From Tupaia tana (lineage: Eukaryota; Chordata; Mammalia; Scandentia; Tupaiidae), in the NCBI GenBank assembly GCA_026018925.1, contig JAKSZU010000007.1, positions 92,706,328 through 92,770,327 on the forward strand: a DNA stretch of 64,000 bases. Direction: 5' to 3'. A model generated the notes under the pieces. It was not told where the DNA came from and did no database searches. It worked only from the letters and a program-made list of their open reading frames with translations. Shown here one piece after another: positions 1 through 9,639 of the stretch (the stretch's first letter is position 1; each line of letters begins with the position of its first letter). The position numbers and the translations under genes were made by a program.

Positions 1-133
1 AAAATCCCAAGAGGAGAATGGAGAAGGGACTGTGGTGTGGCCATCCCCTTGGGGAGTGAATTCTCACTTTCCCCTTCTCTCTCTCTCAGGTAAGCACAGA
101 CACCCTATAGCAAAAAAGAAAAAGAAAAAAAAA
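1..133 (+). mobile_element. SINE-C 3' portion, cut by window edge
   Basis: The middle domain (AAGAGGAGAATGGAGAAGGG), the CT-rich stretch and the CCCTATAGCAAAAA end are present. The tRNA-like head lies outside the window. Confidence 0.85.
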
Positions 134-374
134 GAGTCGGCCACAGACACAGAAGCAGTGTCAACGTACTCAGGTAAGCTGCCCTTCTACATCATTTTCA
201 ACATTTTCCTCCTTTTCGGATTCTATTTCTCCTGCCCCCAAGCTTAGATTTTCCCGAGTCAAATCTCTCTGCCTCCCGAGACTCTGGCACCGAGGTCACC
301 GAAGCAGCTCGGTGGCAGGTAGGCTGGACCTTTTACTGAATCCCCTCACGGCTCTGAGCTTTGGCTGTTGCTAA

Positions 375-455
375 TCTCTGGTTTCTAACAGTGCCAGGCA
401 CAGTGCGTTTCTGTGGAATGAATGAGTGGATGAGAGAAGAACGAACGAATGGATC
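375..455 (+). mobile_element. L2-type LINE 3' end fragment
   Basis: It shows the common LINE ending TGCCAGGCACAGTGCG followed by GGAATGAATGAGTGGATG, the degenerate GAATGAATGAATG tail of old L2 copies. Confidence 0.55.
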
Positions 456-962
456 AGTACTAACAACCCCGAGCTCTCTCCCAGGAAAGTCCAGGATTGA
501 CGTGTGTGTGAGATCTTGCCATTTCAGGGTTTTCCTCCTTTGAAATGAGTGGATTTGAGGGAACCAGCCCTGCCAGTCCCGGGTCCACTGTAGGCTGCCA
601 GCAGACGGTGCCCCCTGTGCACACGCAGGCCCATGGTGTGCGGAAGCCAAGCCCTGGAGTGGCTGTAGCCATCACAGCGGCTGCCCCGAGAGGCGCTCAC
701 CGCGCTGGGGCTGTGCAATCCCCAGAGCCTGTTCCCTGTGAGGAAGGAAGCCGGCTGCGGCTGCGGGGGCACAGGAGCACACGAGCACAGCCCGCCCGCC
801 CGTGCAGGGCCCTGTTACAGGGTCCTTCTCTCCCTTCAACTACTTAGCAACTGCTGATGGAGTGTCTTCCAAGAACCTCGACCAGGCAGCCAGGCAGTGA
901 GCAGAGAGATCTTCTGGAGCTGGAGTTTGCATCCTGGGGAGACAGGGGAGTAAAGCAAGAGC
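456..962. other. Unassigned G+C-rich DNA
   Basis: No repeat family, splice-bounded exon or RNA gene is recognisable here. Short ORFs on both strands show no domain and look like stop-poor G+C-rich noise. Confidence 0.5.
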
Positions 963-980
963 ATTCATATTAAGCAAGAG

Positions 981-1126
981 AGGGGCCGGCAGATGGCATG
1001 GAGGTTAAGGTACTGTACTCCCATATGGACGACCATGGTTCAAGTCCTGAGCCCAGAGGTTTGCTTTCTCACTTTCCCTTTATCTCTCTGGTCAAATTAA
1101 AATAAATAAATAAAATAAAATAATTA
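981..1126 (+). mobile_element. SINE-B, full length
   Basis: The head GGCCGGCAGATGGCATGGAGGTTAAGG, B-box-like GGTTCAAGTCC, CT-rich stretch and AAATAAATAAAATAAAAT tail are intact. It is flanked by a perfect 18-bp TSD, ATTCATATTAAGCAAGAG, at 963-980 and 1127-1144, the signature of LINE-driven insertion. Confidence 0.95.
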
Positions 1127-1144
1127 ATTCATATTAAGCAAGAG

Positions 1145-2090
1145 GATTTCTGATTGCAGTAAGTGCCACCGTGGAAATCACCCGGTGCTGGTCTAGAGGG
1201 GTCAAGGGGATGGGGGTGACCTCAGCAGAGGTCAGGGCAGGCCCCCAAAGCCTCATTGAAGAGCTTATTCCAGCTGCAAGTAGTACAGGAGAAGGAGCCC
1301 ACATTCCAGAAAGCAGGGAAGAGCGCGGCAGAAGACCAGGTGGGCCAGAGCCTGGGGGAAGGCGACCCTCTGGAATACTTTCTATTTTTTTACGTAAGCA
1401 AATCAATATAAAACTGTAATTCTTTGGTTATCAGTGGTGCCCAATTAATTTCTTCATTGGACAAATCAAGCCCCTGCAGTGCAGCCAGCCCTAGGGACAA
1501 ACAGTAATGAATGAAAGCGGCCCTCTGGTCACACAGGACCTGGGCCGGGCGCCCCACGGAGATGAGCTGGTCTGCTGTTTGCAAAGGGCTCCCCAGCTTG
1601 GACCCTTGGGGAATCCAAATAAACCCGCAGGTTCTGGCATCCCAGGCCTCCCTCCAGCCAGCCCGGCTCCTGGCCTCCCCAGGCAGGAGGCTTCTCTGTT
1701 TCCTGCCTCTCCCTCCCCCACCCACCTGGGCACAGAGGGGCTTTCATCCATTGTTACCGTTTCCTGCCCACCCACCTCCAGCTGCTGGTCTGAACCCTGC
1801 AGATTTACACTGACAAGCGGATGCGTCCACCAGGACCCTCTAGGGGGAGAGCGATGGGCAGGGGAGTGGCCTGGGGTGTGGGGAAGGGAGGCAGGGTGGG
1901 CTGGAGCTCTGGGACAGGGAAGAGTCTCCTGCCCTGAAGTGTTAGACCCTGAGGGCTGAGAGGACTGGACGCAGGCCTCTGGCCCCAAAGCTCCCTCACC
2001 CTGGGGGAGGGAGTGACGAATGACCCCTGACCTGGCAGGGCCTCTAGCCCCTTGGACTGGGTTTGAATTTAGCAACATTTTCCCTGGCCC
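1145..2090. other. Unassigned G+C-rich DNA
   Basis: Overlapping ORFs of up to about 195 codons lie on both strands at 1390-2078, but none has recognisable domains or clean splice borders. I see no repeat family in most of it. Confidence 0.5.
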
Positions 2091-2094
2091 TCGA

Positions 2095-2240
2095 TGGGAG
2101 GATCAGAGCCCCAGGCTTGGAGTCAGGAGACCTGCGTTTGGATTCTATCTCCCCACCTATCAGGCACGTTTCTTGGGTTTCTTGGCCCCCCAAGGGCTCG
2201 GTTTCCTGTCTGACCTGCCAGCAGAGGCTAACGTTTCATG
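2095..2240 (+). mobile_element. MIR fragment
   Basis: CTTGGAGTCAGGAGACCTGCGTTTGGATTC followed by CTCGGTTTCCTGTCTG matches the MIR core order (GAGTCAGA-CCTGGGTTC, then CTCAGTTTCCTCATCTG), strongly diverged. Confidence 0.75.
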
Positions 2241-2344
2241 AGGATGAGCGTTTCGGAAAGCACCGCCCAAGGACAAGCTAGTCCTCCCCGGGGCTCTCCC
2301 ACTCCCCAAGGTGGGAAGGTTATAGACCAGCCCCTGGCAGGGAG

Positions 2345-2410
2345 ACCTGACTGAGCACCTACTGTGTGCCAGGTGCTGGGCCAGGCATTGAGGGTTAGGG
2401 GCCACAAGAC
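2345..2410 (+). mobile_element. Ancient LINE fragment
   Basis: TGAGCACCTACTGTGTGCCAGGTGCTGGGCCAGGCATTGAGGG matches the common TTGAGCACCTACTATGTGCCAGGCACTG block of old mammalian LINE 3' regions. Subfamily not resolved. Confidence 0.6.
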
Positions 2411-2423
2411 CTAGGTCTTGTTC

Positions 2424-2532
2424 TTTTTTTTTTTTTTTTTTTTTCACCCAGAGGGTGTATGTGCTCGTTCTTTCCTGGTCAAATTTAAATAAATAAAGTT
2501 AAATAAAAATAATTTTTCAAAGAAAAAATAAT
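2424..2532. mobile_element. Joined SINE tail fragments
   Basis: A T run followed by CACCCAGAGGGTGTATGTGCTCG reads as the minus-strand 3' end of a long SINE. It abuts a plus-strand SINE-B tail (TCCTGGTCAAATTTAAATAAATAAAG). Both pieces are truncated. Confidence 0.55.
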
Positions 2533-2545
2533 TAATTTTACTCAT

Positions 2546-2730
2546 TATTTTTAAAATTTTATTTATTATTATTGTTATTATTATATTTTCAATTTGACTA
2601 GAGAAACAGAGAAAGATAGAGAGACAGAGAAAGGGAAAGTGAGAAAGCAAGCTGCCAGGTCCGGGACTCAAACTGTGGTTGGGCATGTGGGAGTTCAGCA
2701 CTTTAACCACCATACCACTTGCTGGCCCCC
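2546..2730 (-). mobile_element. SINE-B, minus strand
   Basis: It reads as the T-rich tail, GAGAGACAGAGAAAGGGAAAGTGAG, GGGACTCAAACTGTGG (B box) and ACCACTTGCTGGCCCC (head). An imperfect TSD, TAATTTTACTYATTATT, flanks it near 2533 and 2730. Confidence 0.9.
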
Positions 2731-2768
2731 TAATTTTACTTATTATTATTTTAAAATCTGCTGTAGGG

Positions 2769-3026
2769 GACCAGCAGTTGGCGTAATGGCTATGTCGCTG
2801 GACTTCCATGTAGTTGACCTTGGTTTGAGTCCCGGACCCGGTGGCTTAAACTCACACTGGGTGCGTGTGCGTGCGTGCCAAAGATCCTGAGAGGAGAATG
2901 GAGGAGAAGGGATTGCGGCGTGGCCATCCGCCCGGGGGATGATTTCCTGCTTTCTCTCTCTCTGTCTGGTGAGTGCACACACCCTATAGCCAAAACCTCT
3001 CCAAAAAAGAAAAAAAAAAAGAAAAA
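2769..3026 (+). mobile_element. SINE-A1, full length, inside an older SINE
   Basis: A-box TTGGCGTAATGGCT, B-box GGTTTGAGTCC and the TTAAACTC marker of A1 are visible. The perfect TSD AAATCTGCTGTAGGG lies at 2754-2768 and 3028-3042. The target sequence (TTGCTGTAGGGC-like) is itself part of an older minus-strand SINE that resumes at 3043. Confidence 0.93.
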
Positions 3027-3169
3027 AAAATCTGCTGTAGGGCTTGTAAGCTCACTAGAGAGAGAGAAAAAGGGAAAATGAGAAAGAAAGCTGCCAGGTC
3101 TAGGACTTGAACTGCAGACAAGCATGTGGGAGTCCAGTGCTTTAACCACCACATCACCTGCTGGCCCTA
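3027..3169 (-). mobile_element. Older SINE interrupted by the 2769-3026 copy
   Basis: CTGTAGGGCTTGTAAGCTCACTAGAGAGAG through GGACTTGAACTGCAG to CACCTGCTGGCCC is a minus-strand short-form SINE. Its tail side (about 2735-2768) lies beyond the inserted SINE-A. Confidence 0.85.
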
Positions 3170-3234
3170 GCCAGTGCTTGTTCTTAAGTGAGACAAACGG
3201 GCATGTAACTTGCAATGGTTGTAGCATTCGAACA

Positions 3235-3395
3235 AAATGGCCGAGAATGTGGCTTCGAGCCAGCTTGCCTGGGTTAATACCCCAGCTCTGCAGCTCACTG
3301 GTTGTGTGGTCAAATCATTCATCCTTCCACTCCACCATTTCCTAATCTGTACAGAGGGGCAAGTACCAGTCGTACCATAAGTGCTCAGTAAGCAA
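3235..3395 (+). mobile_element. MIR fragment
   Basis: GCCTGGGTTAATACCCCAGCTCTGCAGCTCACTGGTTGTGTGG, then CCATTTCCTAATCTGTACAGAGGGG and AAGTGCTCAGTAAG, follow the MIR order from core to 3' end. Confidence 0.85.
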
Positions 3396-3424
3396 AGTTC
3401 TTCTTAACTACAGACGCTGACGAA

Positions 3425-3700
3425 GTCAACGTGGAGTGGGTAGGGAGTGGCCTGAAGGGCCCCCAACCCAGCAGAGACTGGAGCCTAGGAAGACTGTGAG
3501 GAGCTTGAATGTAAGGGTGAACGAGCCAGAGCCAGTGGCAGGGAGGGCCGTCCTGGCAGAGGACACAGCATGGGCCAAGGCGTGGGGAGGAGAGGCAGCC
3601 CCGGACCCCAGGGATGGCAGGTGGAGAGAGCCGTGGGAGACGCCAAAGCTAGCACTCAGGGGCCTCATTATCCGCAGGAAGGCATGGGCTCCCAACCGCG
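3425..3700 (+). mobile_element. Ancient LINE 3' region fragment
   Basis: GAGTGGCCTGAAGGG, AGGAGCTTGAATG and CAGCATGGGCCAAGGCGTGGGGAGGAG resemble the GGAACAGCATGTGCAAAGGCC... block of a common old mammalian LINE. The same block recurs at 28.6-29.0, 41.2-41.6 and 42.6-43.0 kb. Confidence 0.45.
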
Positions 3701-4099
3701 CAGATCGTGAGTGGGTTTTTGGTCAGGGAATAGCAGGTCTGGCTTTGAACCTTCTCTCCCACCCTGGCTGATGGATGTATGGAGGCTGGGTTGGCAGCAC
3801 GGAGCCGAGGCAGCAGGTCAATTGGGGGCTGCCTAGCCGTGTCACACGTAGAAAAAGGGAGAAAAGTTTCCTGCCCCTGTGTGCTGTTTTGAGGGCCAAT
3901 TGAAAATATTTACAAAAGGCACAGCACAGTGGAAGTACCCGTAAGTACGGTTAAACGGTTAAACGTTCAGGGTCTGGATTAGGAGGTAACAGACAGATTT
4001 GAGAAACACCGAGAAAGCAGTGCGTAAGGATCCCGACTAATGCGATGTGGGGTGGGAGAAGAGGAGTCTCAAGTTCCTTAAATACGTTTTAAGCACCTG

Positions 4100-4314
4100 C
4101 GAGTCAGCAGGTAGCAAGATGATTAAGGCATTAGACTCCCACGTGGGTAACAGCGGTTTGAACCACGGACCCAGCAACGTGAAAATCAGCAGGCGTGTGT
4201 GCATGCATTTCCCAAATCCTGAGAGAATGGAGAAGGGAATGTGATGTGGCTGCGGGGTGATTTCTCACTTTTCCTCTCACTGTCTCTCTTGGGCAAGCAC
4301 ACACACCCTATATT
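4100..4314 (+). mobile_element. SINE-C, old
   Basis: CAGCAGGTAGCAAGATGATTAAGGCATTAGACTCCC is the head. The middle domain is shortened (GAGAATGGAGAAGGG...GGCTGCGGGGTGATTTCTCAC). The end is CACACACCCTATATTATT, with a probable TSD TTAAGYACCTGC (near 4088 and 4316). Confidence 0.85.
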
Positions 4315-4369
4315 ATTAAGTACCTGCTGTATGAGGGCATTGCGATTTTTTTGAAGTCCTTATGTCTGG

Positions 4370-4632
4370 GAACCAGCAGATGGCTTAACGGTTATGTTAC
4401 TGGACTCCCATGTAGTTGACCGCGGTTCAGGTCCCGGACCCGGTGGCTTAAAACTCACGCTGGGTGCATGTGCATGTGTGCCCAAGATCCCAAGAGGAGA
4501 ATGGAGGAGAAGGGACTGCGGCGTGGCCATCCCCCCTAGGGGTGACTTCTCGCTTTCTGTCTCTCTGTCTCTCTCTGTCTGTCTGGCGAGCGCACACGCC
4601 CTATAGCAAAAACCTCTCAAAAAAAAAATCTC
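4370..4632 (+). mobile_element. SINE-A, full length
   Basis: GGGAACCAGCAGATGGCTTAACGG head, GGTTCAGGTCCCGG B box and TTAAAACTCACGC. It abuts the next copy directly and mixes A1 and A2 markers. Confidence 0.92.
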
Positions 4633-4638
4633 TTTATT

Positions 4639-4925
4639 GGGACCAGCAGTTGGTGTAATGGCTACGTCACTGGACTCCCATGTAGTTGATCATGGTTTGA
4701 GTCCCGGACCCTGTGGCTTAAACTCATGCTGGACGCGTGTGCGTGCGTGCGTGCCCAAGATCCTAACAAGAGAATGGAAGAGAAGGGATTGTGGCATGGC
4801 CATCTCCCCTGGGGATGATTTCTCGCTTTCTGTTTCTCTGTCTCTCTCTGTCCTTCTGGCGAGTGCATGCGCCCTATAGCAAAAACCTCTCCAAAAAGAA
4901 AAAAAAACTCTATTTAAAAAAAAAA
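4639..4925 (+). mobile_element. SINE-A1, full length
   Basis: GGGACCAGCAGTTGGTGTAATGGCTACG, GGTTTGAGTCCCGG and TTAAACTCATGC. It is the second of three same-strand SINEs in a row (4370-5124). Confidence 0.93.
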
Positions 4926-4930
4926 AAGTT

Positions 4931-5124
4931 GGGGCTGGCAAGTGGCATGGTGGTTTAAAGGCGCTGGACTCCCACATGGCCGACCACGGTTCAAGTCTCA
5001 GACCTGGTGGCTTGCTTCCTCACTTCCTCTCTCTCTGTCTCTCTCTGATCAAACTGGAAAACAATATGATGATAATAATAAATAAAGTTAAATAAAATAA
5101 TTCTTTAAAAAAAAAAAAAAAAGT
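4931..5124 (+). mobile_element. SINE-B, full length
   Basis: GGGGCTGGCAAGTGGCATGGTGG head, GGTTCAAGTCTCAG, CT-rich stretch, then GATAATAATAAATAAAG and a long A run. Confidence 0.92.
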
Positions 5125-5164
5125 CACCATGCCTGTGAGCCGGTCCATTCAGTGAGTGGTCCAG

Positions 5165-5245
5165 CCTCATTCATCTACCGCCTCTTTGTTGAGCACCTAC
5201 TATGTGCGAGGCACCTTCCTAGGTGCTGGGGCTACGACACAAAGC
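5165..5245 (+). mobile_element. Ancient LINE fragment
   Basis: TTGAGCACCTACTATGTGCGAGGCACCTTCCTAGGTGCTGGGG is an almost intact copy of the common old-LINE block. Confidence 0.7.
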
Positions 5246-5559
5246 AGAGCTGGTGAAGCCCCTGAAGCTCACCATGCAGGACCTTCCCCTCTCGTTAGGT
5301 GGCCTGGGGCTGCCAGGGCTTCTGGAGCTGCCCCGGGAAGACTCTTGGTTTGTAGACTTCTCCAACCTAACATGCCCAGTCTGGATTCCCACGCCTGCCC
5401 CTCCTGCCTGCAGACTCTGCCCCCACCAGGAAATGGCCCTCCACCCAGCAGGTGCTCAGGCCGGAGACCTGGGCGTCTCCCCCAGTGCCCTCCCCTCCCC
5501 ACCCCACCCCGATCCAGCTGCAGCTCCTATGCTTTTTGTTTCCAGACGTATTTTGTTTT

Positions 5560-5742
5560 ATTTTTGTTGTTTGTTTTTTAATTTAATTTATTTTTTATTA
5601 TTATTGTTACTATTGAATTTGCTAGAGGGCACGTGAGCTCGCCAGAGACAGAGAGAGAGAAAGTGAGACAGCAAGCCCCCTGGAACCACAGTCGGCTATG
5701 TGGGAGCCCAGTGCCTTAACCCCCTGCCACCTGCTGGCCCCT
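5560..5742 (-). mobile_element. SINE-B, minus strand
   Basis: T-rich tail, GCTAGAGGGCACGTGAGCTCGCCAGAGACAG, then CTGCCACCTGCTGGCCCC. The B-box region (CCCTGGAACCACAGTCGGC) is deleted or eroded. Confidence 0.88.
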
Positions 5743-5934
5743 GCAGACCTCTTTTGAACCCGTCCAGTCCTCTGTGTTCTCTCAGGGGTCTTTGTAGAGG
5801 CCACCGTCATGCCTACCTGGGAGCTGGTCTGCTCCCACCTGGGCTGCGCGCCTCTCGCCTGCTGATCCTGCACAGCAGTCAACAGGGTCTCTCGGCGCCT
5901 GGCTCACATGCCGCCAGGATGCTGTGCTCTGGGG

Positions 5935-6203
5935 ACCAGCAGTTGGCATAATGGCTATGTCGCTGGACTCCCATGTAGTGGACCGCGGTTCGAGTCCCAG
6001 ACCTGGTTGCTTAAACTCACACCAGGCACGTGTGCGTGCGTGCCCAAGATCCCGAGAGGAGAATAGAGGAGAAGGGACTGTGGTGTGGCCATTCCTCCCT
6101 GGGGGGTGATTTCTCACTTTCTGTCTCTCTGTCTGTCTCTGTCTTTCTGGCAAACGCATGCGCCCTATGGCAAAAACCTCTCCAAAAAAAAAAAAAAAAA
6201 AAA
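5935..6203 (+). mobile_element. SINE-A1, full length
   Basis: It carries the consensus B box GGTTCGAGTCC and a 20-base A run. The TSD TGTGCTCTGG precedes the head and recurs just after the tail at about 6209. Confidence 0.93.
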
Positions 6204-6261
6204 GAGGTTGTGCTCTGGAGCTGGGCTCACATAGGGCTAGGTTTGTCTCCTGGTCCAATCG

Positions 6262-6379
6262 AAAGGCTGCGCACAGCGGGGCATACCTGGAATCCCAGCG
6301 ACTTAGGGAGGCCGGGGCAGAAGATCACGAACTTCAGGCCGGCCTGGGCAACCCAACAGGACTCTTCAAAAGAGAGCTG
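6262..6379 (+). mobile_element. 7SL-derived (Alu/B1-like) left monomer
   Basis: AAGGCTGCGCACAGCGGGGCATACCTGGAATCCCAGCGAC, then GGGAGGCCGGGGCAGAAGATCACGAACTTCAGGCC and GGCCTGGGCAACCCA follow the 7SL/B1 order GGCCGGGCGCGGTGGCGC, CCTGTAATCCCAGC, GGAGGCTGAGGCAGGAGGATC, GAGTTCAAGGCCAGCCTGGGCAAC. The CAGCCTGGGCAAC join without the 7SL S domain is what defines 7SL SINEs. A second monomer follows after an inserted SINE. Confidence 0.85.
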
Positions 6380-6514
6380 GAGGGGCTGGCCAGGTGATGT
6401 GGTGGTTAAAGTGACCGGACCCCATACGGCCGACTGTGTGGCTCAAGTCCCGGACCTGGTGGCTTGAGAAACCCTCTGGTCACATGTGCGTGCAGGCCCT
6501 AGTCCCCAACAAAA
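6380..6514 (+). mobile_element. SINE-C-like copy splitting the 7SL dimer
   Basis: GGCCAGGTGATGTGGTGGTTAAAG head and TCAAGTCCCGGACCTGG, then a shortened tail (CACATGTGCGTGCAGGCCC). The TSD AAAGAGCTGGA-like sequence lies before the head (AAAGAGAGCTGGA) and after the tail (AAAGAGCTGGA), placing the insertion in the A-rich linker between the two 7SL monomers. Confidence 0.8.
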
Positions 6515-6655
6515 CAATAAAGAGCTGGACTCGGTGGCCCAAGCTTGCAGTCCCAGCTGGGAAGTTAAAGCAAGAGGATCAGGAGATGATAAGCCCCTGT
6601 CTTAGATAAATAAATACATAAATAGAAACAAAAACACAAACGAAAATAATAAAAG
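6515..6655 (+). mobile_element. 7SL-derived right monomer with A-rich tail
   Basis: GAGCTGGACTCGGTGGCCCAAGCTTGCAGTCCCAGCTGGGAAGTTAAAGCAAGAGGATCAGGAG is a shorter, diverged 7SL monomer. It ends in CCCCTGTCTTAGATAAATAAATAC, matching the ACCCTGTCTC-A-tail end of such SINEs. Confidence 0.75.
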
Positions 6656-6659
6656 AGTA

Positions 6660-7060
6660 AGCTTCTTAAAGTGCAAAGCATCCCCGTGAGTCCGCTGCCG
6701 AAGCCCTGGCTTCAGTAGCTTCTGCCGATCTGGAACGAAACCCAGAGGCCCAAGCAGGTCCTCAGCCAGCTCGGGTCCGACGCTGCCCCTTCCAACCTCC
6801 CCTACACTGGTCTTCCTCTCCTGGAGACACCCTTCCTCTCCTTCTGAGCTCACTGGCTCCTTGTCCCCCGGTCGCAGCTTCTGCTTCCCCCTCCCAGGGC
6901 CCTCCCTGCCCCACCCGGTGGAAGTGGGTCTTTATCTCAGCGTGTTTTCTTCACAGCATTGACCCCCCTGCACAGATATTTCACGTGTTGACTTTTATCT
7001 GTGTTCCCCCTCCAGACCCAGGCAGGCCGGGGTCTGTCTCCCCCAAGCGCCGATGGCCCA
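6660..7060 (+). mobile_element. L2 fragment
   Basis: GACTTTTATCTGTGTTCCCCCTCCAGACCCAGGCAGGCCGGGGTCTGTCTC mirrors the L2 3' block with TGTCTCCCCCACTAGA...GGGCAGGGACTTTGTCT. Upstream, TCTTCCTCTCCTGGAGACACCCTTCC also fits. Strongly diverged. Confidence 0.5.
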
Positions 7061-7429
7061 GCTCGCTCCAGTTACGGAGTTTCTGTGCGTCTGGCCAGCT
7101 CCGCGGTTCCAGCTGCCCTCTGTTCAGACGGAATCTCGCTCTGTCCTCTCCCCAGCCTCAGTGGAGTAGCTTGTGGGTTATCGCGTCACCTATCCATCTC
7201 TAATAAGCCTGGTTATTTTTAGAGCAGGCGAGAGCAGCCGTCTAACCTCTCGGAGAGGACTTTCCACTCCCCTCTACCTTTCTACTACACTTTGGTTTCC
7301 TGTGGTGGCTGCGGAGGCCGCAGAGGTCGCCAGCTTTGTTATTCTGGGGTACACAGAAGAGCCTCAGAAGAACGCCAAGCCCCTTCCTCCCACCCCGCAT
7401 GGAGAGACAAGAGGTGCCCAGTGCAAGTG

Positions 7430-7525
7430 CCTGGAGGGCAGGCGGCAGCCTGGGAGGAAGCCTGTGCTCCTCCCTGGCTGTGTGGCCTGTGGTCACGTTC
7501 CCTCTCGGAGCCTGTTACAGATCCC
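7430..7525 (+). mobile_element. MIR fragment (weak)
   Basis: CTGGCTGTGTGGCCTGTGGTCACGTTCCCTCTCGGAGCCTGTT resembles the MIR core GCTGTGTGACCTTGGGCAAGTTAC...CTGAGCCTCAGTT. Confidence 0.55.
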
Positions 7526-7794
7526 GAGGGGAGAGGGCTGGGCGTGAGTTACGAAAGGCCTCAGAAGATAGACTCGGCAGGGACCCAGCCAGTGGGTCTT
7601 TTCCATCCCTAGGTACCCATAGACGACAGCCCAGTCCTTCCTGTGAACCAGCAGGGCCGCTGCCTCCTAGAGTGCATATGCAAATAGATGCAAACGAAGC
7701 AAATCAAGGACCCCAGAAGCTCTTGTTCACCACGGTCTGGCCAGACCCGGGGTAGAGGGAAAAACTTAGCTCACACTCTCATTTCTGCTGGGAT

Positions 7795-7900
7795 ATCTTT
7801 CCCCAAATCCCAGTCTCCAGAAACAGGCCCAGAGAGGGACCGTAGCCTGCTCAGGGTCACACATCAAAGCACTGATGAGCAGACTGACATACGCTGCACC
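7795..7900 (-). mobile_element. MIR fragment
   Basis: Reverse MIR signature: AAACAGGCCCAGAGAGGG then CTGCTCAGGGTCACACATC. Confidence 0.75.
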
Positions 7901-7954
7901 AGTGCTGGGAAAAACCATCTCCTACGCCGTAAAGATGTGCTGCAGTTACAAGGA

Positions 7955-8143
7955 AATAAAAACAAATAAATAAAAATAGAAAAACACAATCCGAAAAGAG
8001 AACCGACAACCATGCCATTCTCCTCTCAGAATCTTGGGCACACACGCCCAGCATGAGTTTAAGACACCGGGTCCAGGACTCGAACCGCAGTCGTCTACAT
8101 GGGAGTCCTGCGACATAGCCATTACACCAACTGCTGGTCCCCA
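7955..8143 (-). mobile_element. SINE-A, 3' half replaced by A/T-rich sequence
   Basis: CATTCTCCTCTCAGAATCTTGGGCACACACGCCC, GAGTTTAAGACACCGGGTCC, GGACTCGAACCGCAG and CCAACTGCTGGTCCCC give the head half. The part that should hold the palindrome, CT-rich stretch and end is missing. Confidence 0.88.
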
Positions 8144-8262
8144 ACAGGCAGCTCTTCATCCAGGCATTTTTCTCCCTGTTTTCCTGCCATTTAGCCACAG
8201 GCCGGGGACTACTACCTGGCTCTAAGGAAAGGGAAGTGCACTCTTTAGTTAACTCGGAATGA

Positions 8263-8409
8263 ATTCTTTCTTTCTTTAACATTTATTTATTTATCTATTT
8301 GTTATGATTTTATTTGTTGTGATTTTCAAGCCACCAGGTCTGGGTCTCGAACCATGCAGTTGGTCATGTGAGAATCCAGCACCCTAACCACCATACCACC
8401 TGCTGGCCC
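8263..8409 (-). mobile_element. SINE-B, minus strand, shortened
   Basis: ATTTATTTATTTATC tail, TTTTCAAGCCACCAGGTCTGGGTCTCGAACC and CCACCTGCTGGCCC. The CT-rich stretch is lost. Confidence 0.85.
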
Positions 8410-8700
8410 GTGAAGTAGTTTCTTCAAGCAGTTCAGTAAAGGTAGTTTGTGTTTGCAGCAGGTGGTTATGCGATCGGGGTAACAGTGACTTTCCCAGACA
8501 GGGACCAAGAGCAGTGACGTGGAGAGCCCACACCCTGCAGAGGAAGCAGCACCCGCTGAGATGCAGGGGCAGAAAAGAGAGTGCAGTCATGCCCCGAGGT
8601 TGCTTATAAAGCCAACTTCAAGACGAGCCTCCCCACTGGGTTCTCTTCCAACTAGACGACACACACGCACACTCACACGCACCCCCCCCACACACACGTC

Positions 8701-8963
8701 TTTTTTTTTGGAGAGGTTTTTGCTATAGGGCGCGTGCTCTTGCCAGACAGACAGAGAGAGACATAGAGACAGAAAGCGAGAAATCACCCCCCAGGGGGGA
8801 TGGCCACGCCGCAATCCCTTCTCCTCCATTCTCCTCTCAGGATCTTGGGCACGCACACACACGCGCCCGGCGTGAGTTTTAAGCCACCGGGTCCGGGACA
8901 CGAACCGTGGTCGACTACGTGGGAGTCCAGCGACATAGCCATTACGCTAACTGCTAGTCCCCA
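8701..8963 (-). mobile_element. SINE-A2, full length
   Basis: GGACACGAACC (B-box variant GTGTCC) and GAGTTTTAAGCC (TTAAAACTC) mark A2. The TSD MACACACGTCTTTTTT flanks it near 8690 and 8961. Confidence 0.93.
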
Positions 8964-9104
8964 ACACACGTCTTTTTTACATGGGCATTCTGGAACCCCC
9001 TCTGCCTATAGGAGAGCACTGTGGAAAGAAACAGTGGAAAACCAGCCTGGGTGGACACCTGGGGACCAACTTGGAAATGACGAGTTTATTTATAATGTAT
9101 TTTA

Positions 9105-9330
9105 TTCTTAGAGCAATAAGGAGCCATGGAAGTTTGTAGGGTGGTGAGACAAGTGGATAGATGCATATTTAGGATGACCCGATTGCCTGCTAGTGGCAAG
9201 GAGGTTAGCGTGAAGACCGGGGCGATAGTCCCGATGGCGGACAAGGCCGGCACCGGGTCTCCATGGCAGGGGTAAGACACCGCATCGGTCTGAATGGAGC
9301 AGCCTGAGCTATCTGGATGAGGAGCAGGGA
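9105..9330 (+). mobile_element. Ancient LINE 3' region fragment
   Basis: AATAAGGAGCCATGGAAGTTTGTAGG...GTGAGACAAGTGG resembles the AGTGGGAAGCCATTGGAGGGTTTTGAGCAG...GTGACATGATC block of an old LINE. Confidence 0.45.
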
Positions 9331-9639
9331 GAGGACAGAGATACTGAGCTCCCGTCATCCAGCCGGGAAGGGAGCTGAGGCCTCTGCTCTCCTCCCTCTT
9401 CTCGTACTGGCTAGGTCCCCGAGCCAGCGCCCTTCAGGGGAGCAGGGGTCAGTGGAGCACAGCCTGTCGGGAGTCCAGGCCAGAGGGCAGCTTGCTTTTG
9501 TTCTCTGGGGACTTCCATTCTATTCTTCTGACTTGTTAGGGAAAGACCTGAGGGCCTTAGGGGACCACGAGTCAAGGATTTCTCAAACACGCACTAGGCC
9601 AAAGTACTCGTGTGGGGGACAGATATGTTCAGGCCACAT

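Noticed and set aside
2594..3345. Short ORFs repeated across the window, such as MATPQSLLLHSPLGILGTHAHA-type peptides
   Set aside because: They are translations of the SINE middle domain on one strand and recur in dozens of copies.
5935..6010. Possible functional tRNA genes at the SINE heads
   Set aside because: A and B boxes are present, but the sequence between and after them does not fold as a tRNA (no proper acceptor pairing) and continues into the SINE body.
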